Origin: Terriglobia bacterium
GTDB lineage: Bacteria; Acidobacteriota; Terriglobia; Bryobacterales; Bryobacteraceae
Assembly: GCA_021325235.1 (NCBI GenBank)
Contig: JAJPHN010000006.1
Location: forward strand, 410,950 to 474,949
Length of the DNA stretch: 64,000 nt
Direction of reading: 5' to 3'
This document shows, piece after piece, positions 34,762 to 43,333 of the stretch. The translations under genes and the position numbers were made by a program. The notes below the pieces were generated by a model that saw nothing but the letters and a program-made list of their open reading frames with translations, ran no database searches and was not told where the DNA came from. Numbering within the stretch: the stretch's first letter is position 1; each line of letters starts with the position of its first letter.

Positions 34762-35295
34762 ATGTTCGAGCGTTTTGAGACGCCGCGGCTGATTCTGCGC
34801 AAGCCGTGCATGGAGGACGCCGACGATATCTTCTACGGCTGGGCGAGCGATGCGGAGGTGACGCGCTGGGTGGCATTCCGGCGGCACGGGAGCGTGGAAG
34901 ATACGCGCGCGTTTCTCGAGCGCTGCGAAGCGGAGCGAATCGCGTGGCCCTTTGGAGCGATTCTGATCGAGTCGCGGGCGGACGGGCGATTGCTGGGCAG
35001 TACCGGGCTCGATCGCGAGACGGCCGAGCAAGCTTCAACCGGATATGTGCTGGCGCGCCACGCGTGGGGCTTCGGATATGCCACGGAGGCGCTGACGGGC
35101 GTGATCGAGCTTGCTCAAATGGCGGGTGTCCGGCGCTTGTGGGCGCTGTGCCATCCGGCGAATCACCGCTCGATACGAGTTTTGGAGAAGTGCGGATTCC
35201 GCAACGAAACCCTGCTCGAGCGGCACAATGTTTTCCCAAACTCGGGAACAGCCGAGCTTCAGGATGCGTATCGTTTTGAGCGGAAGCTTCACTAG
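34762..35295 (+). CDS. GNAT acetyltransferase, RimJ/RimL type
   Basis: A 177-residue N-acetyltransferase with the RimJ-like start FETPRLILRKPCMEDADDIF and the acetyl-CoA binding region RHAWGFGYATEALTGVIELA (residues ~93-112, with the R/Q-x-x-G-x-G/A pattern as WGFGYA). The NHRSIRVLEKCGFRNE block is typical. Family members acetylate ribosomal protein N-termini or small amines. It reads toward purC, 19 bases downstream, but the two are functionally unrelated as far as can be seen. Confidence 0.87.
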   Translation: MFERFETPRLILRKPCMEDADDIFYGWASDAEVTRWVAFRRHGSVEDTRAFLERCEAERIAWPFGAILIESRADGRLLGSTGLDRETAEQASTGYVLARHAWGFGYATEALTGVIELAQMAGVRRLWALCHPANHRSIRVLEKCGFRNETLLERHNVFPNSGTAELQDAYRFERKLH

Positions 35296-35314
35296 GCGAT
35301 ACTCGAAAGTGGCA

Positions 35315-36214
35315 ATGCTGCACGACACGATCGTCCTTGAAACGCGACTGCCGCTGCCGCTGGCGGGGCGGGGAAAAGTGCGCGATCTCTACGATCTCGG
35401 CGACACGCTGCTGTTTGTTGCCTCCGACCGCATCTCGGCATTCGACTGTGTGCTGGCGAGCGGGATCCCGTGCAAAGGCCGCGTGCTGACCCAGATGTCG
35501 CTCTTCTGGTTTGAGTTTCTGCGCGATGTGGTGCCCTCGCATCTGATCACGGCGGATGTGCGCGACTATCCTCGCGAGCTTCATGCGTACGCGAGTGAAC
35601 TGGAAGGGCGCTCGATGCTGGTGCGAAAGGCGCGCATGATTCCGGTGGAGTGCGTGGCGCGCGGCTATCTCGCCGGGTCGGGATGGAAAGAGTATCGCGC
35701 GCAGGGAACGGTTTGCGGGATTGCGTTGCCGGCAGGTTTGAAGGACGGCGATCAATTGCCCGAGCCGATTTTCACGCCGGCGAGCAAGGCGCAGAGCGGG
35801 CATGATGAGAACGTCTCGTTCGAATACGTCGCCGCGCAGATCGGCGAGCAGCTGGCGGTACGGCTGCGCGATCTGACGCTCACAATTTATGAAAAGGCCG
35901 CCCGCTATGCGCGCGAGCGCGGCATCATTCTGGCCGATACGAAGTTCGAGTTTGGGTTTGTGGGTGACGAGCTGGTGCTGGCGGATGAAGTGCTCACGCC
36001 CGATTCGTCGCGCTATTGGCCTGCCGATACGTGGCGTCCCGGCGGCGCACAGCTTTCCTTCGACAAGCAGTATGTGCGCGATTATCTGGAGACGCTCACC
36101 TGGGATAAGAAGCCGCCTGCACCGGCGCTGCCCGATGACGTGGTCGAGAAGACGAGCGAGAAATACCGGGACGCATATACGCGCCTGAGCGGGCGCCCGA
36201 TTCACTGCCCATGA
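35315..36214 (+). CDS. purC: Phosphoribosylaminoimidazole-succinocarboxamide synthase
   Basis: PurC joins CAIR and aspartate with ATP to form SAICAR in purine synthesis. The 299-residue product is of the longer, yeast-like class (about 300 rather than 240). Visible motifs are GRGKVRDLYDLG, SDRISAFDCVL, ECVARGYLAGSGWKEY and LADTKFEFGF. The ATG at 35315 was chosen because the frame upstream is the shadow of the GNAT gene. Its stop overlaps the cvpA start (ATGA). Confidence 0.95.
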   Translation: MLHDTIVLETRLPLPLAGRGKVRDLYDLGDTLLFVASDRISAFDCVLASGIPCKGRVLTQMSLFWFEFLRDVVPSHLITADVRDYPRELHAYASELEGRSMLVRKARMIPVECVARGYLAGSGWKEYRAQGTVCGIALPAGLKDGDQLPEPIFTPASKAQSGHDENVSFEYVAAQIGEQLAVRLRDLTLTIYEKAARYARERGIILADTKFEFGFVGDELVLADEVLTPDSSRYWPADTWRPGGAQLSFDKQYVRDYLETLTWDKKPPAPALPDDVVEKTSEKYRDAYTRLSGRPIHCP

Positions 36215-36762
36215 ACTGGTTCGACGTAGTGCTGGTGATCATCATCGCGGCTTCGGCGCTGGCGGGATTGCGCACCGGATTCGCGCGAGTGGTCATCGGG
36301 CTGGCGGCAACCATTGCGGGGCTGCTGGCGGGCTTCTGGTGTTACCGCATCGTGGGTGCAAAGATTGCGCCGTATGTCAGCACGGAGGCGCTGGCCGACA
36401 TTCTTGGATTTCTGATCATCTTCTTCGGCGTGGTGATCGCTGGAGCGCTGCTTGCGACGCTGCTGGCGCGGCTGTTTCGCTGGGTCGGCCTTTCGTGGTT
36501 CGATCATCTGCTGGGCGGCGTGGCCGGATTTGCGCGCGGGGTGCTGATGGTGGCGGCACTCGCGGCGGTGCTGGTGGCGTTTATTCCTTCACCGACACCG
36601 GCGTTTCTGACCCAGTCGCGGCTGCTCCCGTATGCGACTGAGATGGCGGCGGCGCTGGCGCAGATGGCGCCGAAGGATCTGAAAGACACGTTTCTGCAGC
36701 AATGGGAAAATCTGAAGCAGTTCTGGGATCACCGGCAGCGCGGCTCGGAGAGAGCGGCGTAA
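36211..36762 (+). CDS. cvpA: CvpA family membrane protein
   Basis: A 183-residue protein with four predicted membrane helices (roughly 5-25, 28-50, 65-88 and 105-125) and the CvpA start MNWFDVVLVIIIAASALAG and FRWVGLSWFDHLLGGVAGFARG block. CvpA is linked to colicin V secretion in E. coli and more generally to envelope robustness; in many bacteria it sits beside purine genes, as here after purC with a four-base overlap. Confidence 0.9.
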   Translation: MNWFDVVLVIIIAASALAGLRTGFARVVIGLAATIAGLLAGFWCYRIVGAKIAPYVSTEALADILGFLIIFFGVVIAGALLATLLARLFRWVGLSWFDHLLGGVAGFARGVLMVAALAAVLVAFIPSPTPAFLTQSRLLPYATEMAAALAQMAPKDLKDTFLQQWENLKQFWDHRQRGSERAA

Positions 36763-37403
36763 TCCGGCTGATTGTTTTTGACCTGGACGGGACGCTGATC
36801 GATTCAAGCCGCGATCTGGCGATTTCGACGAACGCGACGCGCGCGCATTTCGGGCTGCCGCCAATCTCGCAGGATCTGGTGAATTCGTACGTCGGCAACG
36901 GCGCGCCGGTGCTGGTGCGGCGCGCGATGGGCCCTGACGCTTCCGAAGAGCAGGTGGCGGAAGCGCTGGCCTTTTTCCTGCAGTATTACCGTGAGCATTC
37001 GCTCGAACACACGCGCCTGTATTCGGGGGTGCGGGAGGCGATCGAGCAGCTTTCCGTGGAAGGTCGCAAACTCGCTGTATTGACGAACAAGCCGGAAAAG
37101 ATCAGCGGCGATATTTTGAGCGCGCTCGGAGTACGGCCGCTGTTTTTCCGCGTGGTGGGCGGCAACACGTTCCCCGAAAAGAAGCCGAACCCGGTTGGCT
37201 TGCTGGCGATTGCGGCGGAAGCGCAGCTTCCCCCAGATCAGCTGCTGATGGTGGGCGACAGCGCGGTGGATGTGGCGACCGCGCGCAATGCGGGGGCACA
37301 AAGTTGTGGCGTGCTGTGGGGCTTTCAACCGGAGACGTTTGCCGCGGTCCCGCCCGATTTCACGATTGCCCAACCGGGCGAGCTGACGGCGATTTTGCGC
37401 TAA
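36702..37403 (+). CDS. gph: HAD-family phosphoglycolate phosphatase
   Basis: A Gph-type HAD hydrolase: motif I FDLDGTLIDSS with the nucleophile Asp, motif II VLTNKPEK, a lysine in EKKPNP and motif IV VGDSAVDVATARNAG. It removes phosphate from 2-phosphoglycolate made by DNA repair or oxygenase reactions. The start is uncertain: the ATG at 36702 gives 233 residues but overlaps cvpA by 61 bases and has no clear ribosome-binding site. A non-standard CTG at 36768, after the AG-rich GGAGAGAG, would give the usual ~211-residue length. Confidence 0.85.
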   Translation: MGKSEAVLGSPAARLGESGVIRLIVFDLDGTLIDSSRDLAISTNATRAHFGLPPISQDLVNSYVGNGAPVLVRRAMGPDASEEQVAEALAFFLQYYREHSLEHTRLYSGVREAIEQLSVEGRKLAVLTNKPEKISGDILSALGVRPLFFRVVGGNTFPEKKPNPVGLLAIAAEAQLPPDQLLMVGDSAVDVATARNAGAQSCGVLWGFQPETFAAVPPDFTIAQPGELTAILR

Positions 37404-37438
37404 AGCCCCACCTCGGCGCCGAAATTCCGTTCAACCCC

Positions 37439-37474
37439 CGACTGCTTACCGAGCCCGACTGGAAGGAGCGGTCA
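37439..37474. repeat. Copy 1 of a dispersed ~36-bp intergenic repeat
   Basis: This reads CGACTGCTTACCGAGCCCG followed by ACTGGAAGGAGCGGT and matches the segment at 43297-43332 with only a few substitutions and gaps. ACCG and CGGT at its ends can pair as a short stem. It lies between gph and the MliC-like gene. Confidence 0.6.
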
Positions 37475-37513
37475 CCGTGCGCCCACCCACGAACGTGATA
37501 CGTTTCAGAAATC

Positions 37514-37897
37514 ATGAAACCCGCTCCCGCGTTTTGTGTTCTGGCCACGCTGCTGTCTTCACTCCAGCTGCCGGCAGCGGATCTGACCATTCATCTCTCG
37601 GGCTCCCCGCAGTTTTCCCATCGAGTGGAACGGGTTGCGTGCGATGCAAACGGCGCCACCATGGGCCTTCCATCCGGCGTATTTACGGTCGAATACATCA
37701 ACGGCGGCGATAACAGCCTGGCAATCGTTCCGGTAAACGGCAAGTCGCTGATCTTCGCCAATGTAGTGGCCGGATCGGGCGCGCGCTATATGGCACGCCA
37801 GTACACCTGGTGGGATGCTGCGGGGCGGGGAATTACCTTCACTTCCGACTGGATTGACGGCAAAAAGGCCGCAAACTGCCAAACAGCGAAGAAATAG
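37514..37897 (+). CDS. Small secreted protein, MliC (C-type lysozyme inhibitor)-like
   Basis: A 127-residue protein with a signal peptide (MKPAPAFCVLATLLSSLQLPA). The mature part contains FTVEYINGG, SGARYMARQYTWWDAAGRG and two cysteines (VACD and NCQT) in the arrangement of MliC/PliC domains: Cys, extended strand, SGARY, W-[WE] and a final Cys. MliC-type inhibitors protect the envelope against host or competitor lysozymes. The similarity is by eye and moderate. It is preceded by the dispersed repeat. Confidence 0.55.
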   Translation: MKPAPAFCVLATLLSSLQLPAADLTIHLSGSPQFSHRVERVACDANGATMGLPSGVFTVEYINGGDNSLAIVPVNGKSLIFANVVAGSGARYMARQYTWWDAAGRGITFTSDWIDGKKAANCQTAKK

Positions 37898-37990
37898 GAT
37901 GTTGCTTAGTACGTTCGATCAATAACCCGGTACTTTTCGACTAGTAAATTCGCGCCGAAACTCCGTATTTGTTCCTATACTCGACGCATT

Positions 37991-38755
37991 ATGGCCTCTG
38001 CGCAGCAGCGTGTGTTTCAAGGTTTGCGTCATCTGGAGCGGCTACCGGAGGTCTGGCGCTGCAGCCGCGAAACCGCCGACTGGCCGAAGCTGTTTTCCGC
38101 CTATATCGGCCTGAAAAGGACCCTGCCGTTCACCATCGCGCTGCGCTCGGGCAGTTTTGAATTCGACGAAGCCTCGGATATCCCAACCTTCTGGCAGGTG
38201 TTTTTTCGCAACGTCTATCCGGTCTATCCGGACGATCGGATCATCGTCGATGCCGGGGCCAATATCGGCAGCTTCAGCCTGTACGCGCTCGAAAATGCGC
38301 CCTCCTGCCGTCTCATCAGCATCGAACCGGCCCCCGACACTTTCGCGCGTTTGCGCGGGTTGATCGAGGCGCATCATCTCGAATCGCGCTGCACGTTGTA
38401 TCAAGCCGCCCTCGGCGATCGCGATGGCGAAACGTGCATTCGGCTGGCTCCCGGGAGTCAGTTCCGGCGGACCGGGGCAGACGGGCATCCGGTTCCCATG
38501 TACCGGCTCGAGAGCCTGTTGCCGGCCGACACCGAGATCGACTTTCTGAAGCTGGACATCGAAGGAGGCGAGTACACCGTGCTGCGCTCCACGCCGCCGC
38601 AGGTTTTAAGGCGGTTCCGCAGAATCGTAATGGAATATCACCCCGCCGAGCCAGCCCGGAATGCCATCGAGCCGCTGCTCTCAGCCGGTTTCCGCATTTT
38701 GCGCCAGCAGGATGATGGCAATGGCTACGGCCTGGTCAGTTTTGAACGCAAGTGA
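37991..38755 (+). CDS. FkbM-family methyltransferase
   Basis: A 254-residue SAM-dependent methyltransferase. The FkbM core is marked by DAGANIGSFSLYALE (SAM loop, near residue 93), ISIEPAPDTFARL and DFLKLDIEGGEYTVL. Such enzymes O-methylate sugars or lipids, often in surface glycan or natural product clusters. About 95 residues precede the core. A TATACT box eight bases upstream of the ATG suggests a very short leader, but no convincing -35 box accompanies it. The next feature is the 6S RNA. Confidence 0.87.
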   Translation: MASAQQRVFQGLRHLERLPEVWRCSRETADWPKLFSAYIGLKRTLPFTIALRSGSFEFDEASDIPTFWQVFFRNVYPVYPDDRIIVDAGANIGSFSLYALENAPSCRLISIEPAPDTFARLRGLIEAHHLESRCTLYQAALGDRDGETCIRLAPGSQFRRTGADGHPVPMYRLESLLPADTEIDFLKLDIEGGEYTVLRSTPPQVLRRFRRIVMEYHPAEPARNAIEPLLSAGFRILRQQDDGNGYGLVSFERK

Positions 38756-38796
38756 AAGTGAAACTTTAGACGCAAATTCTTGCTATTCTTGACTGA

Positions 38797-39003
38797 AGCG
38801 TTCCCTGCGAGAGCGTCTGTTCCGGTCTCCTAAAAATTGATCCGATAGTCAATGTCATGGAGTCCTGCTCGGATGAAGCGCCCGTGTGCAAGCTCCGGCC
38901 CTACGGCCATGGAGAAGCCTGAAGGCGCTCGGGGGATTCCCCCCTTGTTCTTCTAGGGGTCAATGACGGAGCGCCGCCAATAGAGGCTCTCGCCGGGAAC
39001 GCT
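38797..39003 (+). ncRNA. ssrS: 6S RNA (RNA polymerase regulator) candidate
   Basis: The 280-base gap before ymdB folds as a single long rod. The ends GCGTTCCCTGCGAGAGC (38798-38814) and GCTCTCGCCGGGAACGC (38986-39002) pair over 17 bases with one mismatch. A terminal arm pairs AGCGCC (38877-38882) with GGCGCT (38924-38929), enclosing CTCC/GGAG and GGCC-CTAC-GGCC. Between lie unpaired internal regions, as in the open-promoter-like bubble of 6S RNA. The length of about 205 is right for 6S. An extended -10 box TGCTATTCT (38781-38789) predicts a start near 38797. 6S RNA binds sigma70-RNA polymerase in stationary phase. Confidence 0.78.
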
Positions 39004-39035
39004 TTCTTGCCTCGCCGGTAGGCTTCTCCCACAGA

Positions 39036-39815
39036 ATGAATATCCTCTTCATCGGCGATATCTTCGCCTCGGGCGGCCGTTCTATCGTCGCCGACCATCT
39101 GCCGCAGTTCATGAGCGAATATCGCCTCGACCTGGTAATCGCGAACGCGGAGAACAGCGCCGGCGGCTTCGGCATCACGCCACCCATTGCGGAAGAGCTG
39201 CTCTCGCTTGGAATCGACGTTCTCACCGGCGGGAATCACAGCTTCGATAAGCGCGAGATTCACGACTACATCGGTCATCAGCCGCGGCTGCTCCGGCCGG
39301 CGAATTATCCGCCCGGCCTGCCCGGTACCGGTGTCTTTACCGGAGTAGCGCGTAACGGGCAACCGTATGCGGTACTGAATTTGCAGGGCCGTGCCCACAT
39401 GGCCAATATCGACTGCCCGTTCCGCAAAGCCGATGAGCTGCTGGCCTCGCTCGATCCGTCAATTCGCGTGCGGTTTGTCGATTTTCACGCCGAGCTGACG
39501 AGCGAAAAGACGGCCATGGGATGGTATCTCGACGGACGTGTCGGCGCCCTCGTCGGCACTCATACACACATACCGACCGCCGATGCGCGCATTTTGCCGG
39601 GCGGCACGGCCTACCAGACCGATGCCGGGATGACGGGGCCCTACGAATCCGTCATTGGCGTCGATAAAGACACCATCATTCGGCGCTTTCTTTCGGGTCT
39701 TGCCGGGCGTATGGAGGCGGCTCGCTCAGGCATTGAATTGCACGGCGTGTTCGTGCAGATTGACGATGCAACCGGCCGGGCGCTGCACATCGAACGCGTT
39801 TTCCGCAAGCGGTAA
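39036..39815 (+). CDS. ymdB: YmdB-type metallophosphoesterase (TIGR00282 family)
   Basis: A 259-residue dimetal phosphoesterase. Motifs: FIGDIFASGGR at the N-terminus, ANAENSAGGFGI, TGGNHSFD, the DFHAELTSEK block and GTHTHIPTADARI. The B. subtilis homologue hydrolyses 2',3'-cyclic nucleotides and influences biofilm and motility decisions. It starts 33 bases after the 6S RNA candidate. Confidence 0.92.
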   Translation: MNILFIGDIFASGGRSIVADHLPQFMSEYRLDLVIANAENSAGGFGITPPIAEELLSLGIDVLTGGNHSFDKREIHDYIGHQPRLLRPANYPPGLPGTGVFTGVARNGQPYAVLNLQGRAHMANIDCPFRKADELLASLDPSIRVRFVDFHAELTSEKTAMGWYLDGRVGALVGTHTHIPTADARILPGGTAYQTDAGMTGPYESVIGVDKDTIIRRFLSGLAGRMEAARSGIELHGVFVQIDDATGRALHIERVFRKR

Positions 39816-39854
39816 CGCACGCGGCGGCCGGATTTACGTATACTCACAAGTACG

Positions 39855-41099
39855 ATGAAGGCGATTCCGGTAGCGCCGGTCTCCGAGGCTGCGGTCTCTG
39901 ACACTCCGATTGTCGCGCCGGTCGCGCCCACCATTCCCGCGCGCAACGTTGCGGTAGACGCGTATCGCGGGCTGGTGATGGTGCTGATGATGGCCGAAGT
40001 GCTGCACTTCGCCGAAGTCTCGCGCGCCTATCCGCAAAGCCTTTTCTGGCGAATTCTGGCGTACAACCAGACGCACGTGGAATGGGCGGGCTTTTCGCTG
40101 CACGATCTGATTCAGCCTTCGTTTTCATTTCTGGTTGGGGTGGCGCTGCCGTATTCGATTGCCAGCCGGCTGAAGCGCGGCGCAGCGTTCGGCTCCATGT
40201 TTGTACATGCGCTGTGGCGCTCGCTGCTGCTGGTTGCGCTCGGCATTTTTCTGCGCTCCACTTCGAGCCCGCAGACCAATTTCACCTTTGAAGACACGCT
40301 TACGCAGATCGGCCTCGGTTACCCGATCCTTTTTCTGCTCGGTTTCCGTCCGGCACGCTGGCAATGGACGGCACTCGCGGTGATTCTCACAGGCTACTGG
40401 CTTGCCTGGGCCTTATACCCGGCGCCCGGACCCGGCTTCAACTACGCGGCGGTAGGCGTTCCGGCGAACTGGCATCACAACTTTACCGGTTTCGCAGCGC
40501 ATTGGAATAAGAACAGCAATCTGGGTCAGGCATTCGATGTCTGGTTCCTGAATCTCTTCCCGCGTGTGCGGCCTTTTGCCTATAACGGAGGCGGCTATCT
40601 CACGCTCAGCTTTATCCCTACTCTGGGGACGATGATCCTCGGCCTTGTGGCGGGCCGCTGGTATCGCACCTACGCTCCTCAATTGCCGCTGAAGCGCTTC
40701 GCGATTGCGGGCGTAATCGGAATCGCGGCCGGCCTTCTGCTCCACTTCACCGGCATCTGCCCGATCGTCAAGCGCATCTGGACCCCGGCCTGGGCCCTGT
40801 TCAGCGGCGGTATCTGTTTCCTGTTTCTGGTCGCGTTCAGCTGGATCATCGACGCCAAAGGTTATCGCAAGTGGGCTTTCCCGCTGGTGGTGGTCGGGAT
40901 GAATTCGATCGCGGCCTACCTCATCGCGCATCTGTGCGAGGAGTTCGTCTACAGCAGTTTCCGCATCCACCTGGGCGATCGCATTTTTCACGTCTTTGGC
41001 GATGGCCTGTATCCGTTTGTACTCGGCTCGGCGGTGCTGCTGACCTACTGGTTTATGCTCTGGTGGATGTACCGGCGCAAACTATTTCTCAAGATCTGA
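39855..41099 (+). CDS. HGSNAT/DUF5009-like acyltransferase membrane protein
   Basis: A 414-residue polytopic protein with about ten hydrophobic segments. [15 protein letters not shown] at residue ~32 is the DxxRG entry motif of the heparan-alpha-glucosaminide N-acetyltransferase/NagX/YeiB superfamily, and [19 protein letters not shown] matches the next conserved loop (with a His that is a catalytic candidate). Members transfer acetyl groups across the membrane to sugars. The N-terminal 30 residues are rich in Ala, Pro and Val and probably unstructured. Its 3' end overlaps the convergent Tat-leader protein gene by 11 bases. Confidence 0.78.
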   Translation: MKAIPVAPVSEAAVSDTPIVAPVAPTIPARNVAVDAYRGLVMVLMMAEVLHFAEVSRAYPQSLFWRILAYNQTHVEWAGFSLHDLIQPSFSFLVGVALPYSIASRLKRGAAFGSMFVHALWRSLLLVALGIFLRSTSSPQTNFTFEDTLTQIGLGYPILFLLGFRPARWQWTALAVILTGYWLAWALYPAPGPGFNYAAVGVPANWHHNFTGFAAHWNKNSNLGQAFDVWFLNLFPRVRPFAYNGGGYLTLSFIPTLGTMILGLVAGRWYRTYAPQLPLKRFAIAGVIGIAAGLLLHFTGICPIVKRIWTPAWALFSGGICFLFLVAFSWIIDAKGYRKWAFPLVVVGMNSIAAYLIAHLCEEFVYSSFRIHLGDRIFHVFGDGLYPFVLGSAVLLTYWFMLWWMYRRKLFLKI

Positions 41100-41604
41100 C
41101 GCTCGCCATTTCCTGCAAAAGCCGAAGCGCATCGCGATCGCCGGCGAGCAGATGCGGTCCCAGCAAACTGGCAAGAGTCACGATGCAACCCTTGCCATAC
41201 GTCCGGCGCCAGGCAACCGCACGTCCTCCGAAATACGCAATCGCCTGACCAGGATTACGTGTGCTCGCAGCACCGGAACCAAAGTGGCGGATGAGCGCGG
41301 GTGAGGGCCAGTGGTAGCGGATATACTCTGCATCGTTTGCCTGATAGCACGCCACCGGGAGCTCATGAATGAGAGTCGCGCCGGCACGCGCACGCCGCTC
41401 CATCCATAGCGGATCCCAAGTGTGGCCGATGGCGACCAGCACGTTTCCGCCGCTGGGCAGTGCTGCCCGATAGCCAGCGGCGGACTCTTGTGAGAGCAGA
41501 TCCGGCGCGGCCAAAATCCGCTCATTGCAAGCAGCGGCGCTTCTCAGTGGCGCCCACGCGGCGATGCCAGCAAAGAGTGCTTCGCGGCGGCTCAGCACAC
41601 TCAT
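41089..41604 (-). CDS. Small exported protein of unknown function (Tat-like leader)
   Basis: I do not recognise this 171-residue protein. Its N-terminus [17 protein letters not shown] carries a twin-arginine-like SRREAL motif followed by a hydrophobic stretch, suggesting Tat export. Later blocks [26 protein letters not shown] and [18 protein letters not shown] resemble glutamine-amidotransferase-like (ThuA-type) domains, but the protein is too short for a confident match. It starts inside the stop codon of the TIM-barrel gene upstream (ATGA), indicating coupling. Confidence 0.6.
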   Translation of the reverse strand: MSVLSRREALFAGIAAWAPLRSAAACNERILAAPDLLSQESAAGYRAALPSGGNVLVAIGHTWDPLWMERRARAGATLIHELPVACYQANDAEYIRYHWPSPALIRHFGSGAASTRNPGQAIAYFGGRAVAWRRTYGKGCIVTLASLLGPHLLAGDRDALRLLQEMASVRS

Positions 41605-42461
41605 AACGTGCCGGCAATGAGCCGGTTCATCGCAGCCGCCGTATCGAAGAATTGCTGATCGGGCGCATACCGGTAGCGCGATTCCATTTCGGCAATCAGC
41701 CACTCGTTGTAGCCGACTTTCTCGAATGCCGCCCGGATCGCGCGCCAGTCGTTGTCGCCCAGAAACAGATTCGTATACACACTTTGCTCGCCGCAGCGGC
41801 CGCGGTGTTTCAAAACGTCTTTCACATGCACACGCGTAATGCGCGGCCCGTGAATCTCGATCCACTGCTCCGCAAAACCGGTGTCGTGGATGTTGCCGAC
41901 ATCCAGATGAATCCCGACCCAGGGACTGTTCACATCATCGAGAAACGTCGCAAACTCGCGCGGGCTCAGCAGAAACTTCTGCTCCGAGCAGCAGTTCTCA
42001 ACGCCTATCTTGACCCGCGCCTTTTCCGCCGGTCCCGCCAGTCTCTTCAGCGATTCCACGCAGCGCGCATAAACCTCGTTGTAGGGTGTGTCGCTCGTCA
42101 CCAGCCCGGCAACAATCAAAATCGCGTTGGTATTGAAAATCTGCGCGGCCTCGATCTGGCGCTCGATGTGGTGAAAGGCGGCTGCGCGTTTGACAGGATC
42201 GCGCATCGAAACATTTTCCTCCCAGTCGAGCGCGTTGGCGATGTCCGAGACTTCCAGCCCCGCGTCATCGATCTGCCGCTTCAGCGCGCGCAAATCGGCA
42301 TCGCTCGTCTTCACCTGAAACCAGGGACGCTCGCCGAGCCAGAGCTCGACACCCTCATACCCGGCCTTTTTGATCAGAGCGAGTCCCTGGCCGAAGCTCA
42401 TCCCTTTCGGGATCATGTTGTCGCCGATGGATTTCTTCATTGCCTGAATCGCCTGCATCAA
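41601..42461 (-). CDS. Sugar phosphate isomerase/epimerase (AP_endonuclease-2 TIM barrel)
   Basis: A 286-residue barrel enzyme. The metal quartet is likely Glu in IGVENCC, Asp in GIHLDVGNI, His in RVHVKDV and Glu in IAEMES, the pattern of UlaE/IolI-type ketose epimerases. GVELWLGERPWF near the start is also family-like. Its physiological sugar cannot be told. It is cotranscribed with the Tat-leader protein downstream and sits 14 bases downstream of the glycine-zipper protein gene. Confidence 0.82.
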   Translation of the reverse strand: MMQAIQAMKKSIGDNMIPKGMSFGQGLALIKKAGYEGVELWLGERPWFQVKTSDADLRALKRQIDDAGLEVSDIANALDWEENVSMRDPVKRAAAFHHIERQIEAAQIFNTNAILIVAGLVTSDTPYNEVYARCVESLKRLAGPAEKARVKIGVENCCSEQKFLLSPREFATFLDDVNSPWVGIHLDVGNIHDTGFAEQWIEIHGPRITRVHVKDVLKHRGRCGEQSVYTNLFLGDNDWRAIRAAFEKVGYNEWLIAEMESRYRYAPDQQFFDTAAAMNRLIAGTL

Positions 42462-42475
42462 TCAGAAGGAAAGGT

Positions 42476-43243
42476 TCAGAAGGGAAGATGCGGTACCAGG
42501 CCGCCGGATGACTTGGCCGGCGCCTGCGGCGGAGCCTCGGTGAGTGCAGCGCGTGGAGGCGCGTGGCTGAAATCCAGATCAGCCGGTTGAAAGGTCAGCT
42601 GCCGGTCGAGCACCATTTCGACGCTCGAGCCTTTCGTCAGTACGGCATCCGGACCGCGAGTGGCGAGTACTCCCACAAGAGCCGCGGCCGCACCGGCACC
42701 AGCGCCGATGCCAGCTCCCCGTGCACCGCCTGCAATCGCGCCAATCCCCGCTCCGGCAGCGCTCGTCGCGGCTACCGTTCGCGCATCGCCGCCTTTATTG
42801 TCGGGACTTTTCACCTTGCTCTTTTCGCGCTCGAGCGTCTCATTCGATTGCCCGTCCACCGCGCTCAGGTCCGAGCGAAAATTCTTGGTCACGCCATTGG
42901 GAAGCGTGAGCGAGTCGAAGCGTACCTGTAACTCGCCGCGGCCCTTTATCCTTCCTGGCCGCTTGACTTCCGTAATCGTACCGGTTACCCAACTGCCGCG
43001 CGGAATCACAATGCGGTTCTCAACCAGTACCGGAAAAGCCGTTTCCAGATAGATACGGTCGCCGGGTTGCGCCTGTTTCGTACTCACGCTGTTGATCATA
43101 TTGAGCAGGATGTGCGTGCCCGGTTCCACACGAATCAGGTTCGACTGCGGCGGCTCGTTTTCGCCGCGCTGTTTCAGCTCGCTCTGTCCCAATGCCACCG
43201 CGCTTGCCGCCAGCAAAGCTGCCGAAACTTGCCACACTCGCAT
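42476..43243 (-). CDS. Exported glycine-zipper protein of unknown function
   Basis: A 255-residue protein with a signal peptide (MRVWQVSAALLAASAVALG). The middle has VEPGTHILLNMINSVSTKQA and VIPRGSWVTGTITEVKRPGR, resembling the beta-barrel part of VirB10/TrbI-type proteins, and residues ~165-195 form a glycine/alanine zipper (AGIGAIAGGARGAGIGAGAG). Zippers of this sort insert into or span membranes. A Pro/Ala-rich tail ends in LVPHLPF. Function unknown; no secretion genes are nearby. Confidence 0.65.
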   Translation of the reverse strand: MRVWQVSAALLAASAVALGQSELKQRGENEPPQSNLIRVEPGTHILLNMINSVSTKQAQPGDRIYLETAFPVLVENRIVIPRGSWVTGTITEVKRPGRIKGRGELQVRFDSLTLPNGVTKNFRSDLSAVDGQSNETLEREKSKVKSPDNKGGDARTVAATSAAGAGIGAIAGGARGAGIGAGAGAAAALVGVLATRGPDAVLTKGSSVEMVLDRQLTFQPADLDFSHAPPRAALTEAPPQAPAKSSGGLVPHLPF

Positions 43244-43296
43244 AGCTTCTTAGTTTATCTTTCGTTTTCACCGCGCGCCACATCGCTTTCACGCCA

Positions 43297-43333
43297 CGAA
43301 CTGCTTACCGAACCGCGACTGTAAGGAGCGGTT
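43297..43333. repeat. Copy 2 of the dispersed ~36-bp intergenic repeat
   Basis: CGAACTGCTTACCGAACCGC followed by GACTGTAAGGAGCGGTT matches the copy at 37439-37474. Here AACCGC (43311-43316) and GCGGTT (43328-43333) form a perfect six-base inverted repeat around an 11-base loop. It touches the 3' end of mutY. Confidence 0.6.

Noticed and set aside
34751..36205. 484-codon minus-strand frame across the GNAT and purC genes
   Set aside because: Antisense to two conserved genes and rich in Arg, His and Pro as shadows are.
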